NCBI RefSeq assembly: GCF_950100655.1
Contig: NZ_CATNLY010000001.1
Coordinates: 1,054,001-1,118,000, forward strand
Length of the DNA stretch: 64,000 bases
Origin: Pleomorphomonas sp. T1.2MG-36
Lineage (GTDB): Bacteria > Pseudomonadota > Alphaproteobacteria > Rhizobiales > Pleomorphomonadaceae
Reading direction: 5' to 3'
The position numbers were made by a program, and so were the translations under genes. Below, in pieces: positions 8,631-16,730 of this stretch; the first letter of the stretch is position 1, and each line of letters opens with the position of its first letter. Under the pieces are notes generated by a model that ran no database searches, was not told where the DNA came from, and worked only from the letters and a program-made list of their open reading frames with translations.

Positions 8631-9734
8631 ATGACCCCTGAGACCCAAGCCCGCCTCGCCGCTCTGCGCGAGCGGATGGTCGCGACCGAAACCGGCCTCG
8701 TCGCCGTTGCCCCGGGCTCGCACATGCAATGGCTGCTCGGCTTCACGCCGGCGTCCGACGAGCGTCCGTGCCTGCTTCTCGTTTCGCCGGGCGGCACCGC
8801 CTTCCTGATGCCGGCGCTCAACGCCGACGACGTGCGCCAGCACACCGACATCGACTTCTTCCGCTGGACCGACGAGGTGGGGCCGCATGTCGCGCTCTGC
8901 CAGGCGCTGGCCGCCATCGGCGCCAACGCGCCCGACCGCGTCGCCATCGACGAGACCATGCGCGCCGACTTCGCGCTGCTGGTGCTCGACGCCCTGCCGT
9001 CCGGCGTGCTGCGCACCTTCACCGCCGATACGCTCGGCGGCCTGCGCATGCGCAAGAACGAGCGCGAATACGACCTCCTCAAGATGAACGCCGGCATCGC
9101 CGACCGGGCGATCGAGGCCGCCGTCGCCGCCCTCAAGCCGGGCATGACGGAGAACGAACTCGCCTCCATCATCCGCAGCCACTTCCTCCAGGAAGGCGCT
9201 GCCCCAAGCTTCTGGATCGTCGGCAGCGGTCCCAACGGCGCCTTCCCGCACCACACCGCCTCCGACCGCCACATCGTCGAAGGCGACGCCGTGGTGATCG
9301 ACATCGGCGGCATCAAGTCGGCCTTCCCGAGCGATATCACCCGCGTCGCCATCGTCGGCCGGCCGCCGGAAGGCTTCGCCGAGATCCACGCCATCGTCGA
9401 GCGGGCGGTCCAGGCCGCGCTTGCCGCCGCCAAGCCCGGCGTGCGCGCCCGCGACGTCGACGCCGCCGCCCGCACGGTGATCACCGAGGCCGGCTACGGC
9501 AAGTTCTTCACCCACCGCACCGGCCATGGCATGGGCATCGACGGCCACGAGCCGCCGTACATCACCGCCACCTCGGAGACCGTGCTCGAAGAGGGCATGG
9601 TGTTCTCCATCGAGCCGGGCATCTACGTGTCCGGCCGCTATGGCTGCCGTCTTGAGGAGATCGTCATTCTCCGCAAGGATGGCCCGGAAATCCTGTCCGG
9701 CCTCTCCCGCGACATTCTGGTGGCGAAGGGATAA
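8631..9734 (+). CDS. M24B-family aminopeptidase (Xaa-Pro peptidase-like)
   Basis: 367 residues. An N-terminal creatinase-like domain (1-125) precedes a pita-bread M24 metallopeptidase domain. The five metal ligands are visible: D in VIDIGG, D in SDITRVA, H in HRTGHGMGIDGHE, E in SIEPGIY and E in RLEEIVI. This predicts a cytosolic dimetal enzyme that cleaves X-Pro peptides. The ATG at 8631 was chosen because upstream sequence in frame overlaps pxpB and is low quality. Nearness to the oxoproline genes would fit a peptide-recycling role, but that is only context. Confidence 0.88.
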   Translation: MTPETQARLAALRERMVATETGLVAVAPGSHMQWLLGFTPASDERPCLLLVSPGGTAFLMPALNADDVRQHTDIDFFRWTDEVGPHVALCQALAAIGANAPDRVAIDETMRADFALLVLDALPSGVLRTFTADTLGGLRMRKNEREYDLLKMNAGIADRAIEAAVAALKPGMTENELASIIRSHFLQEGAAPSFWIVGSGPNGAFPHHTASDRHIVEGDAVVIDIGGIKSAFPSDITRVAIVGRPPEGFAEIHAIVERAVQAALAAAKPGVRARDVDAAARTVITEAGYGKFFTHRTGHGMGIDGHEPPYITATSETVLEEGMVFSIEPGIYVSGRYGCRLEEIVILRKDGPEILSGLSRDILVAKG

Positions 9735-9763
9735 TTGCCCGATATCTGCCGCACAATTTCTCG

Positions 9764-9861
9764 TCCCGAGGTCCTGCGCCTTCGCGCAGGATGACAATCT
9801 AAATATATGTTTTTAATATATAATTTCGTCATCCTGCGCGAAGGTGCAGGACCTCAGGCAG
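9764..9861. repeat. Dispersed inverted-repeat element, copy 1 (BIME/REPIN-like)
   Basis: Two oppositely oriented arms flank an AT-rich centre of about 40 bases. Each arm is itself a hairpin: TCCTGCGC-cttc-GCGCAGGA at 9772-9791, and its inverted partner at 9832-9851 with one base change. The element lies between the convergent M24 peptidase and dehydrogenase genes. Near-identical copies are at 34641-34740 and 42815-42915. It may serve as a two-way terminator or mRNA stabiliser. Confidence 0.85.
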
Positions 9862-9885
9862 AACTAAACGAGGGGCTCAAATAGG

Positions 9886-9934
9886 GCGCCCTCTCTCCAA
9901 CCCTCCCCTTTTGTGGGGAGAACTGGAGAGAGGA
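9886..9934. terminator. Second palindromic segment after repeat copy 1
   Basis: CTCTCTCCA and TGGAGAGAG arms around CCTCCCC-ttttgt-GGGGAG form a strong interrupted hairpin between the same two convergent genes. There is no clear T-run, so termination on either strand is only suggested. Confidence 0.4.
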
Positions 9935-9971
9935 TGAAAGCGGCAGGCCCCTTCCATAACCCTCGGTTCCC

Positions 9972-10988
9972 TCACCCCTTCCCGGCCACCTTCTCGCTCA
10001 GCACGCGGTTGGGCGACACCTTGCCGGCTTCCTCGTCGGCGATGTTGCCCATCGTGGTCTTGGCGATGGCGAGCAACGCTTCCTCGGTGAAGAAGGCCTG
10101 GTGGCCGGTGATCAGCACATTGGGGAAGGTCAGGAGGCGCTGGAACACGTCGTCCTGGATGATCTCGCTTGAGAGGTCCTCGAAGAACAGGTCCGCCTCC
10201 TGCTCGTAGACGTCGAGGGCGACGCCGCCGATGCGGCCCGTCTTCAGGCCGCCGATCACCGCCTCGGCGTTGATCAGCGCACCGCGCGACGTGTTGATCA
10301 GCACGAAGCCATGCTTGGCCCGAGCGATCGCCGCCTCGTCGATCAGGTAGTGCGTCTCAGGCGTCAGCGGGCAATGCAGGCTGATGATATCCGAGCGCTC
10401 GAACAGCTCGTCGCGGTCGACATAGGTGACGCCGATCGCCTTGAGATCGTCCACCTCGTAGCGGTCGTGGGCGACCACCTCGCAGCCGAAGCCGAGACGA
10501 TAGGTGCGCGCCACCAGCGCGCCGATGCGACCGGTGCCGACGATACCCACCGTGCGGCCATAGAGGTCGTGGCCGAGCAAGCCTTCCAGGGCGAAGTTGT
10601 TTTCACGCACGCGCGCCCAGGCACGGTGGATGCGCCGGTCGAGGGCGAGCAGCAGACCGACCGAGAACTCGGCGACGGCATGCGGCGAATAGGCCGGCAC
10701 GCGCAGCACGGTGATGCCCTTTTCCTCGGCCGTATCGAGAGCGACGTTGTTGAAGCCGGCCGCCCTCAGCGCCATGATGCGCGTGCCGCCGGCGGCCAGC
10801 GCGTCGATCACCTCGGCGTCGAGCGTGTCGTTGACGAAGGCGCAGACGGCGGGAAACCCCTCGGCCAGTCGCGCCGTCGTCCGGTCGAGCTTCGGCTCGA
10901 AAAAGGTGAGGTCGTGCCCGTAACCGGCGGCGGCGCGGCTCAGGAAGGTGCGGTCGTATGGCTTGGTGCTGAAAACGGCTACGCGCAT
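9972..10988 (-). CDS. D-2-hydroxyacid dehydrogenase (D-lactate dehydrogenase type)
   Basis: 338 residues of the NAD-dependent D-isomer family, reducing a 2-keto acid such as pyruvate or the reverse. The NAD site VGTGRIGALVA lies near residue 152. The catalytic Arg is in NTSRGALIN, the Glu is near the C-terminal third, and the His is in ITGHQAFFT. The opening MRVAVFSTKPYDRTFL and the YSPHAVAEF segment are typical of LdhA-type enzymes. The ATG at 10988 has GGAGAG seven bases upstream. The reading frame extends upstream only as a shadow of the transpeptidase gene. Confidence 0.88.
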   Translation of the reverse strand: MRVAVFSTKPYDRTFLSRAAAGYGHDLTFFEPKLDRTTARLAEGFPAVCAFVNDTLDAEVIDALAAGGTRIMALRAAGFNNVALDTAEEKGITVLRVPAYSPHAVAEFSVGLLLALDRRIHRAWARVRENNFALEGLLGHDLYGRTVGIVGTGRIGALVARTYRLGFGCEVVAHDRYEVDDLKAIGVTYVDRDELFERSDIISLHCPLTPETHYLIDEAAIARAKHGFVLINTSRGALINAEAVIGGLKTGRIGGVALDVYEQEADLFFEDLSSEIIQDDVFQRLLTFPNVLITGHQAFFTEEALLAIAKTTMGNIADEEAGKVSPNRVLSEKVAGKG

Positions 10989-11115
10989 CGGGCTCTCCGG
11001 AACGATGGTCCGGGTTGAACCTATCAGGCGCAGGCCACAAGAAAAGAGGGATCGAAGGCCAACGGCCTGGACACGGCGAGATCGGCGACGAAAGAGACGA
11101 GCCTGCCGACCGGCT

Positions 11116-12792
11116 TCAGTCGGAGAAAGCGAAGGCGATATCCGCTGGATCGTCGAAGACCGGCTGAACGTCGAGAAGAAGCGCGGATCTCTCGATGATG
11201 GCCCCGGCAATCGGAACCGCATTGGCGGCCGACGTAATGCCGGCCCCGGGAAATTCGGGCCGTGGGTCGTCGATGAAGACCAGGAGAACGAAAGCCGGGT
11301 CCTCCATCGGGAAGGCCGCCGCGAAGGCGTTGAAGTTGTTGGTGTGCGAATAGCGGCCGTCGATGACCTTTTCGGCCGTCCCCGTCTTTCCTCCCACGCG
11401 GAAGCCGGCGACATTCGCCTTTCGCCCCGATCCTTTGACGGCATTGAGGCGGAAGAGATAGCGCATGTCGTCGCTGGTCTTTTCCGAGACCATCTGAACG
11501 GCGAGCGCGCGCGCCTCCTCTTCACTGCGCGGCAGAAGGGTCGGAGGCACCAGTCGGCCGTGGTTCATGATGGCGGCGATGCCCACCGCCGTCTGCAGCG
11601 GCGTCGTGGCGAAGCCATGCCCGAAGGCGCTGGTCAGCGAGTTGACCTGCCGCCAGACGCGCGGAGAAACCGGCGTTGCGACCTCCGGCAGCTCGAAGGC
11701 AATCTTGCTGAGAAGGCCAGTGCGCTCGAGAAACGCCTTGTGGTTCTCCATGCCGACCGAAAGGGCCTCGCGGGCCGATCCGATGTTCGAGGATTGCAGG
11801 AACACGTCGACCAGCGACAGCGGCTTTCCCCTGCTGTGCGAGTCGTGGATGACCTGCGAGCCGATGACCAGGGGGTGGCTGGCGTCGTAGATCGTCGTGA
11901 GCTTCGCATTGCCCAGCTCCAGCGCCATGGCCGTGGTGAAGGTCTTGATGGTGGAGCCCATTTCGAACACGCCGCCGGAAACCCGATTGAGCCGGTCCTT
12001 CTCGGCAGCCTCGGACGGAATGGTCGGATCGAAATCGGGCAAGGAAACGAGCGAGATCACTTCGCCCGTCTTGGCATTCAGGATGACCGCGCCGGCGGCG
12101 GCCGGATGGTATTGCTCCATGGCCTTGTCGAGCACCTCGTGCACGGCATGCTGCACCCGGGCATCGATCGTCAGCTGGCTGGCTTGGACCTGAGCTCCAT
12201 TCATCATGCCGGACTTGCGGAGCGCGCCGAAGCTGGACTGATCGAGCCACCTCTCAAAGCCGGAAATGCCGCCGTTGTCGATGTCGGTCAGCCCGATGAC
12301 GTGGGAGGTTTCCCTGCCCTGCGGATAAAAGCGCCTGACTTCGCCGCGAAAGCCGATCGCCGGAATCCCGAGTTGCTTGATCTCGTTGGCCTGATCCGGC
12401 GTAAGGCCGCGTTTCAGCCATACGAACGACGCCCTGCTCTTCAGCCGCTTATAGATTTCCTCCCTCGTCATGTTCCCCAGAGCCCCCGCCAAGGCCTCCG
12501 AGGCTTCATCGGCGTCGACCACCTTTCTCGGCTCGGCAAACAGCGACAGCACCGGAAGATCGGTGGCAAGGATCGCTCCGTTTCGGTCGACGATATCCGG
12601 CCGGGCGACGGTCCGATCGAGCGTGGACACCTCCTCTTCGGGAGAGACCTGCAGACCGATAAGCGCGAGTTTGCCGCAGATCGTCAAATAAACGCCGACA
12701 AACAAGGCGGTGACAATCATCAGCCGGCTTCTGGAGACCGCGTCGCGCGAATTTCCAGACCGGAACGTGGCAGAGAGCAACGGGAATCGCAT
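11116..12792 (-). CDS. FtsI/PBP3-like class B peptidoglycan transpeptidase
   Basis: 558 residues. A single N-terminal membrane anchor (about 24-45) is followed by a PBP dimerisation domain (VDRNGAILATDLP) and a transpeptidase domain. The domain has all three active-site motifs: S-x-x-K as MGSTIKTF (serine nucleophile), S-x-N as QSSNIGS, and K-T-G as GGKTGTAEK. It cross-links septal or side-wall peptidoglycan in the periplasm. No division or murein genes surround it, so it is likely an accessory copy rather than the main ftsI. It diverges from a TetR gene across a perfect palindrome, suggesting inducible expression. Confidence 0.88.
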   Translation of the reverse strand: MRFPLLSATFRSGNSRDAVSRSRLMIVTALFVGVYLTICGKLALIGLQVSPEEEVSTLDRTVARPDIVDRNGAILATDLPVLSLFAEPRKVVDADEASEALAGALGNMTREEIYKRLKSRASFVWLKRGLTPDQANEIKQLGIPAIGFRGEVRRFYPQGRETSHVIGLTDIDNGGISGFERWLDQSSFGALRKSGMMNGAQVQASQLTIDARVQHAVHEVLDKAMEQYHPAAAGAVILNAKTGEVISLVSLPDFDPTIPSEAAEKDRLNRVSGGVFEMGSTIKTFTTAMALELGNAKLTTIYDASHPLVIGSQVIHDSHSRGKPLSLVDVFLQSSNIGSAREALSVGMENHKAFLERTGLLSKIAFELPEVATPVSPRVWRQVNSLTSAFGHGFATTPLQTAVGIAAIMNHGRLVPPTLLPRSEEEARALAVQMVSEKTSDDMRYLFRLNAVKGSGRKANVAGFRVGGKTGTAEKVIDGRYSHTNNFNAFAAAFPMEDPAFVLLVFIDDPRPEFPGAGITSAANAVPIAGAIIERSALLLDVQPVFDDPADIAFAFSD

Positions 12793-12859
12793 ACTGTTTG
12801 GAACTTCGGAACCCTCCCCGGCCCATGAGGTCGAGGAAACGCAAGACGATGGGGTTCAT

Positions 12860-12887
12860 CGCTAATGCAATTCAAATAGCATTAGCG
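12860..12887. promoter_or_regulatory. Perfect 9-bp inverted repeat, probable TetR operator
   Basis: CGCTAATGC and GCATTAGCG, perfectly complementary and separated by ten bases, lie in the 113-base gap between the divergent transpeptidase and TetR genes. The position, 67 and 18 bases from the two start codons, suits control of both promoters by the TetR protein. Confidence 0.65.
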
Positions 12888-12905
12888 GGATTAACGGATT
12901 GTTAA

Positions 12906-13523
12906 ATGGCGGAACGCGTCCTCATAAGGCCCGGCGGTCGTAGCGAACGGATACAGAAGGCCGTTCATGCTGCCGTCAACGCGTTGAAGGCTGAAAACCC
13001 GGACAAGGAAATCACCATCGCGCAGATCGCGGGAAGGGCAAATTTGCCGCCATCCACAATATACCGCCGGTGGGGCAACCTGACCGATCTCCTGGCAGCC
13101 GTCGCAGAGCAGCGCTTCCTGGCAGATCCGGTGGTTCCGGATACGGGAGCGTTCAAATCGGACCTGTCGACGTGGCTGGAGCAGTTCATCGACGACATCT
13201 CGTCCGGACCGGGGCTGGTCCTCCTGGAAGAGCGCGTCGCCAACGTCGTCCTGGCTCGACAGACGGCCGGATACGCCTATGCCAATCTCGACGTTCTGTG
13301 TCGGCGGGCCATCGCCCGCGGTGAACCGGCGCCGACGCCAGACTGGCTGATGAACCTGCTCGTGGCGCCTGTGATCTATCGCATTCTCTTCATTCGCCAG
13401 ACCATCTCCAAGCCGTTCCAGGAAAAGCTTGTCGAACTAGTCACGTCCCACGCTTCGGAGCTGACGGAGAACCAGACGCAGCCCTCCATAGGTGAGCTGG
13501 TCGAGTTTCCATCCGACCCGTGA
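12906..13523 (+). CDS. TetR/AcrR-family repressor, divergent from the FtsI-like gene
   Basis: 205 residues. The N-terminal TetR helix-turn-helix spans about residues 14-62 (ITIAQIAGRANLPPSTIYRR, then W-x-N-x-x-D-L). The rest is an all-helical ligand and dimer domain of the kind with an L-x-x-W-L-x-x-F start. It likely represses itself and the divergent transpeptidase through the palindrome at 12860-12887. The inducing ligand is unknown. The start has only a weak ribosome site, as expected of low-level repressors. Confidence 0.85.
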   Translation: MAERVLIRPGGRSERIQKAVHAAVNALKAENPDKEITIAQIAGRANLPPSTIYRRWGNLTDLLAAVAEQRFLADPVVPDTGAFKSDLSTWLEQFIDDISSGPGLVLLEERVANVVLARQTAGYAYANLDVLCRRAIARGEPAPTPDWLMNLLVAPVIYRILFIRQTISKPFQEKLVELVTSHASELTENQTQPSIGELVEFPSDP

Positions 13524-13590
13524 ACGGCACGGTTTGCCATCAGCAAAACAACGCTTGTGGCTGGGCACGGATCGATGTGAAACTGAAGCC

Positions 13591-13935
13591 ATGCGTTTTC
13601 TCGCCGGCCTTCGCCTCGTTATCGCCGTCGCTGCCCTGCTCGGTTTTCTGGCCGGCCAGAGCGCTGCGATCCCGGCTGCCGTGGGTCACGTTGCCATGAT
13701 GGCGGCGACGAGCTCCGCCCATGATTGCTGCGAAGCGACATCCGGCAAGCCCATCGAGAAAGCCAACCTTCCCGGCGACTGCGCAGGCATCGGCTGTTTC
13801 ATGGCCGCTCCCGCCCTGTTGCCGATCGAGCCGGTCATCGCCTTCGTCGCGGACCGCGCCCCAGAAACGCCATTCCTCGCCATCGACCTCACGGGGCGAG
13901 CGCCGCCACCGCTTCTGGAACCGCCGCGCGCCTGA
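13591..13935 (+). CDS. Small secreted or membrane Cys-containing protein next to DUF411
   Basis: 114 residues beginning with a hydrophobic signal-like segment (FLAGLRLVIAVAALLGFLAG). A Cys/His patch (HDCCEA, then DCAGIGCFM) is followed by a Pro-rich C-terminus. I do not recognise a named family. Similar short proteins with a C-C plus C-x-x-x-x-C pattern occur in copper-resistance neighbourhoods. The DUF411 gene starts 95 bases downstream on the same strand. The ATG at 13591 was chosen because the signal segment begins there. A metal-related role is inferred from the cysteines and the neighbour. Confidence 0.6.
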   Translation: MRFLAGLRLVIAVAALLGFLAGQSAAIPAAVGHVAMMAATSSAHDCCEATSGKPIEKANLPGDCAGIGCFMAAPALLPIEPVIAFVADRAPETPFLAIDLTGRAPPPLLEPPRA

Positions 13936-14029
13936 GCGGCTACCTCCATCCAACATCTTCGATCACATCCGCCAGCGCCCAACGCCTCTGGAGCGTCGCG
14001 TCTGGACGGACATCATCACAGGCAAAATC

Positions 14030-14485
14030 ATGAAATCCCATCTTCTGGCTCTCCTCCTTCTCGCCTCCTCCACCTCTCTTGCCGGTGCCGCCGGCCAGAA
14101 GGTCGACGTCGTTCTCAACGAAGGCTGCATGTGCTGCCACGAGTGGATCGCCCACATGCAGGCGGCCGGCTACACGGTGACCTCCACCGAGCTCGACTAC
14201 GACGCCATCACGGCGAAGAAAAAGGAGGTCGGCATTCCCGAGGAGGCCGTCTCCTGCCACACCGCCATGGTCGGCGGCTACGCCATTGAGGGCCATGTGC
14301 CGGCGGCGCTGGTCGACCGGCTGCTCGCCGAAAAGCCCGATGCCGTCGGCCTTGCCGCGCCCGGCATGCCGCTCGGTTCCCCCGGCATGGGATCGGATGC
14401 CAGCGCCGAGCCGTTCGACGTGCTTTTGATTGGCAAGGACGGCTCGACCAGCGTCTTCGCCACCGTGGAGCCCGACCGGGGCTGA
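14030..14485 (+). CDS. DUF411 periplasmic metal-binding protein
   Basis: 151 residues: a cleavable signal (MKSHLLALLLLASSTSLAGA), then DUF411. The family hallmarks are the thiol motif EGCMCCHEWIAHMQ near residue 32 and a second cysteine segment, EEAVSCHTAMVGGYAIEGHVPA. Such proteins bind copper or related soft metals in the periplasm and sit in copper/silver resistance loci. The C-terminus includes Met-rich PGMPLGSPGM, another copper-friendly feature. It pairs with the small Cys-containing gene upstream. No efflux pump is adjacent. Confidence 0.85.
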   Translation: MKSHLLALLLLASSTSLAGAAGQKVDVVLNEGCMCCHEWIAHMQAAGYTVTSTELDYDAITAKKKEVGIPEEAVSCHTAMVGGYAIEGHVPAALVDRLLAEKPDAVGLAAPGMPLGSPGMGSDASAEPFDVLLIGKDGSTSVFATVEPDRG

Positions 14486-14787
14486 CGGGCAGAAAGGCGG
14501 CCGGCGCCACTCGCCGGTCGCCATGCCGCATTCGATCGATACGTCTTTGGTTCGAAGCCCCGTTGAGGCGGCTGAAAAGGCGGTTTTCTGCGGCGCGAAG
14601 GCCCGAATTGCGGACAACGCCGATTGTAGCCGATACGTAGTTTCCGCAATCCCTGAAAGAACCCGTTGACGTCGTTAGGCGATGCGAGCGCTAACTCTCT
14701 AAACCATTGTTCTAGCTTGCGTCTTTTTCACCGCCTATTAATTGTTGGAGCGCGTCATGGGCCTACGTATTCGACCGGAGGCCCTAT
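14486..14787. other. 302-base gap upstream of the first chemoreceptor gene
   Basis: No gene seen. The AT-richer stretch around 14690-14745 probably holds the chemoreceptor promoter, but I cannot identify specific -35/-10 boxes with confidence. CGGAGG at about 14777 is the ribosome site for the ATG at 14788. Confidence 0.4.
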
Positions 14788-16482
14788 ATGTCCCTCAAGA
14801 ATCTCTCCCTGCTGACCAAGGTTGTGTTGGTTGCTGGCACCATCGGTTTGGTTGCTATCGCTGGTGCCGGCTACTTCGGCTGGCAGACCAGCAACGTCAG
14901 CGGCAGTTACCAGGATCTGCTTCAGAACGACGCCCAGGTGCCATTCCTGCTGGCGCGCGCCAACCGCAACATGTCCGAAGTCGTGGGTTCAATGTACAAG
15001 AACGCGGCTTCGACGACGGAAAAGGACAATGCGGATGCCGTGGCGGCACGCGACAAGGCAAAAGGCGCGGCCATAGACTACTTCTCGCAGGCCGCAGCTC
15101 TGCTTCCGGACCATGCATCCGAGATCAAAGGCATAGAGAAGACGTTTACGGAGGCCATGGACGGCACCTGCGGGCAAGCGGCAAAGCTATCGCAGAGCAC
15201 CGATCCAGCCCAGAATGCTCAAGCCCTGCAACTTCTGATCGGCAATTGCCAGCCGGCGATCGTCAAAGCTCAGGAAGCGGTGACCAGCTTCAACGATGGA
15301 ATCGTGAAGGGCGTCGCCGCACAGGTTCAGGACAACGCCGCGACGGTGTCCCAGACCATTTGGACGACCTTGTCCGGCATCCTGCTGGCAACACTTGGCA
15401 TCATCGCTCTGTCGGTCGTGGTCATGCGCAACTCCGTCACCCAGCCGCTGGCAACTCTGCTGCGGCAGATGCGCGCCATGCAGGACGGCGACTACGCCAT
15501 CACCATCGACAATCGCGACCGCAAGGAAGAGATCGGGCGCATTGCCAACAGCCTCGAAGAGTTCCGTTCCAGCCTCAGGCTGGCCGAGGACGCCCGCAAG
15601 GCGGCCGAAGCTGTGAAGGCGGCCGAAGCGGCTGAACTCAAGCGCCGGTCGGACGTGACCGACAAGTTCGCGGCCCGCATGGAAGAACTGTCGGAATCCT
15701 TCGCCGGCTCCTCGGCCGAGGTTGCCGACGCCGCCAAGAACCTCTCTGCCACCGCCGAGGAAACGGCGCGCCAGGCCCAGTCGGTCGCCGGCGCCTCCGA
15801 GGAAGCCTCGACCAACGTCCAGACGGTCGCGGCCGGTACCGAGGAGCTGTCCGCATCGGTCGGCGAAATCTCGCAGCAGGTGACCAACTCGTCCAAGATC
15901 GCCAAGGAAGCGGCGGCGGAAGCGGCCACCTCCAGCAAGAACGTCCAGTCCTTGTCGGTGTCGGCCCAGCAGATCGGCACGGTCGTCGAACTGATCAGCA
16001 ACATCGCGGCGCAAACCAACCTCCTGGCGCTCAACGCCACCATCGAGGCGGCGCGAGCCGGAGAAGCAGGCAAGGGCTTCGCGGTCGTCGCCGCCGAGGT
16101 CAAGCAGCTCGCCGACCAGACCGCCAAGGCCACCAGCGAGATCAACAACAAGATCACCGAGATCCAGTCGGCCACCGGCGTCGCCGTCGAGTCGATTTCC
16201 AGGATCGTCAAGACCATCGACACCATCCAGCATGCCTCCGAAGCGATCGCCGGCGCCGTCGAACAGCAGGGCGCAGCCACCAGCGAGATCGCCCAGAACA
16301 CCCAGCGCGCCGCGCAGGGCACCGCCGCCGTCAACCACAACATCTCCGGCGTCGGCACCGCTGCCGAGATGACCGGCGCCGCCGCCACGCAGCTGATGGG
16401 ACTGTCGGATGCCCTGAACGGCAACTCGGCGACGCTGCGCCGCGAGGTCGAGGCGTTCATCGAAAACCTCAAGGCCGCCTGA
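14788..16482 (+). CDS. Methyl-accepting chemotaxis protein 1
   Basis: 564 residues. Membrane helix 1 spans about 12-31. A periplasmic four-helix-type sensor spans about 32-188, and helix 2 about 190-212 (SGILLATLGIIALSVVV). A HAMP domain follows, then a long coiled-coil signalling domain whose hairpin tip contains [18 protein letters not shown]. It would signal through CheA/CheW to flagella. There is no C-terminal CheR/CheB tethering pentapeptide (it ends IENLKAA). The ligand is unknown. No che genes are nearby, so this is a stand-alone receptor with its own terminator. Confidence 0.95.
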   Translation: MSLKNLSLLTKVVLVAGTIGLVAIAGAGYFGWQTSNVSGSYQDLLQNDAQVPFLLARANRNMSEVVGSMYKNAASTTEKDNADAVAARDKAKGAAIDYFSQAAALLPDHASEIKGIEKTFTEAMDGTCGQAAKLSQSTDPAQNAQALQLLIGNCQPAIVKAQEAVTSFNDGIVKGVAAQVQDNAATVSQTIWTTLSGILLATLGIIALSVVVMRNSVTQPLATLLRQMRAMQDGDYAITIDNRDRKEEIGRIANSLEEFRSSLRLAEDARKAAEAVKAAEAAELKRRSDVTDKFAARMEELSESFAGSSAEVADAAKNLSATAEETARQAQSVAGASEEASTNVQTVAAGTEELSASVGEISQQVTNSSKIAKEAAAEAATSSKNVQSLSVSAQQIGTVVELISNIAAQTNLLALNATIEAARAGEAGKGFAVVAAEVKQLADQTAKATSEINNKITEIQSATGVAVESISRIVKTIDTIQHASEAIAGAVEQQGAATSEIAQNTQRAAQGTAAVNHNISGVGTAAEMTGAAATQLMGLSDALNGNSATLRREVEAFIENLKAA

Positions 16483-16513
16483 CGCACCAACACCTCCACG
16501 GATACGACAAACC

Positions 16514-16548
16514 GCCCCTCGCGCCGACAGCGCGGGGGCTTTGTCTTG
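16514..16548 (+). terminator. Rho-independent terminator after chemoreceptor 1
   Basis: GCCCC-t-CGCGC pairs with GCGCG-GGGGC across a cgaca loop and is followed by TTTGTCTTGT. It sits 31 bases after the chemoreceptor stop. Confidence 0.75.
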
Positions 16549-16642
16549 TCCATCGCCCTTGTCCGTCTTCGGCCGCCGCACTGGAAACCACGGCTGTCAC
16601 CGGCCATATCCTCCATAGGATTGCCGAACCGGCACCCGTGGA

Positions 16643-16712
16643 CCAGAACGGAACCTGGAGCAGCTCCAGTAAAAGTGGGTACCGGTTTTGCGTCCGCAGC
16701 TGCGTCTTGAGA
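16643..16712. repeat. Hairpin-rich segment upstream of the P-type ATPase
   Basis: Two perfect small palindromes, CTGGAGC-a-GCTCCAG and CGCAGCTGCG, flank AAAAGTGGGTACCGGTTTT. That middle part resembles half of a palindromic intergenic repeat common in Rhizobiales genomes. The resemblance is from memory and unverified. It lies just upstream of the ATPase start. Confidence 0.4.
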
Positions 16713-16730
16713 ACTCTAGGGATGGACAGG

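Noticed and set aside
9972..11525. Long 517-codon version of the 2-hydroxyacid dehydrogenase
   Set aside because: The first 179 codons are an out-of-frame shadow of the transpeptidase gene. Family length and ribosome site place the start at 10988.
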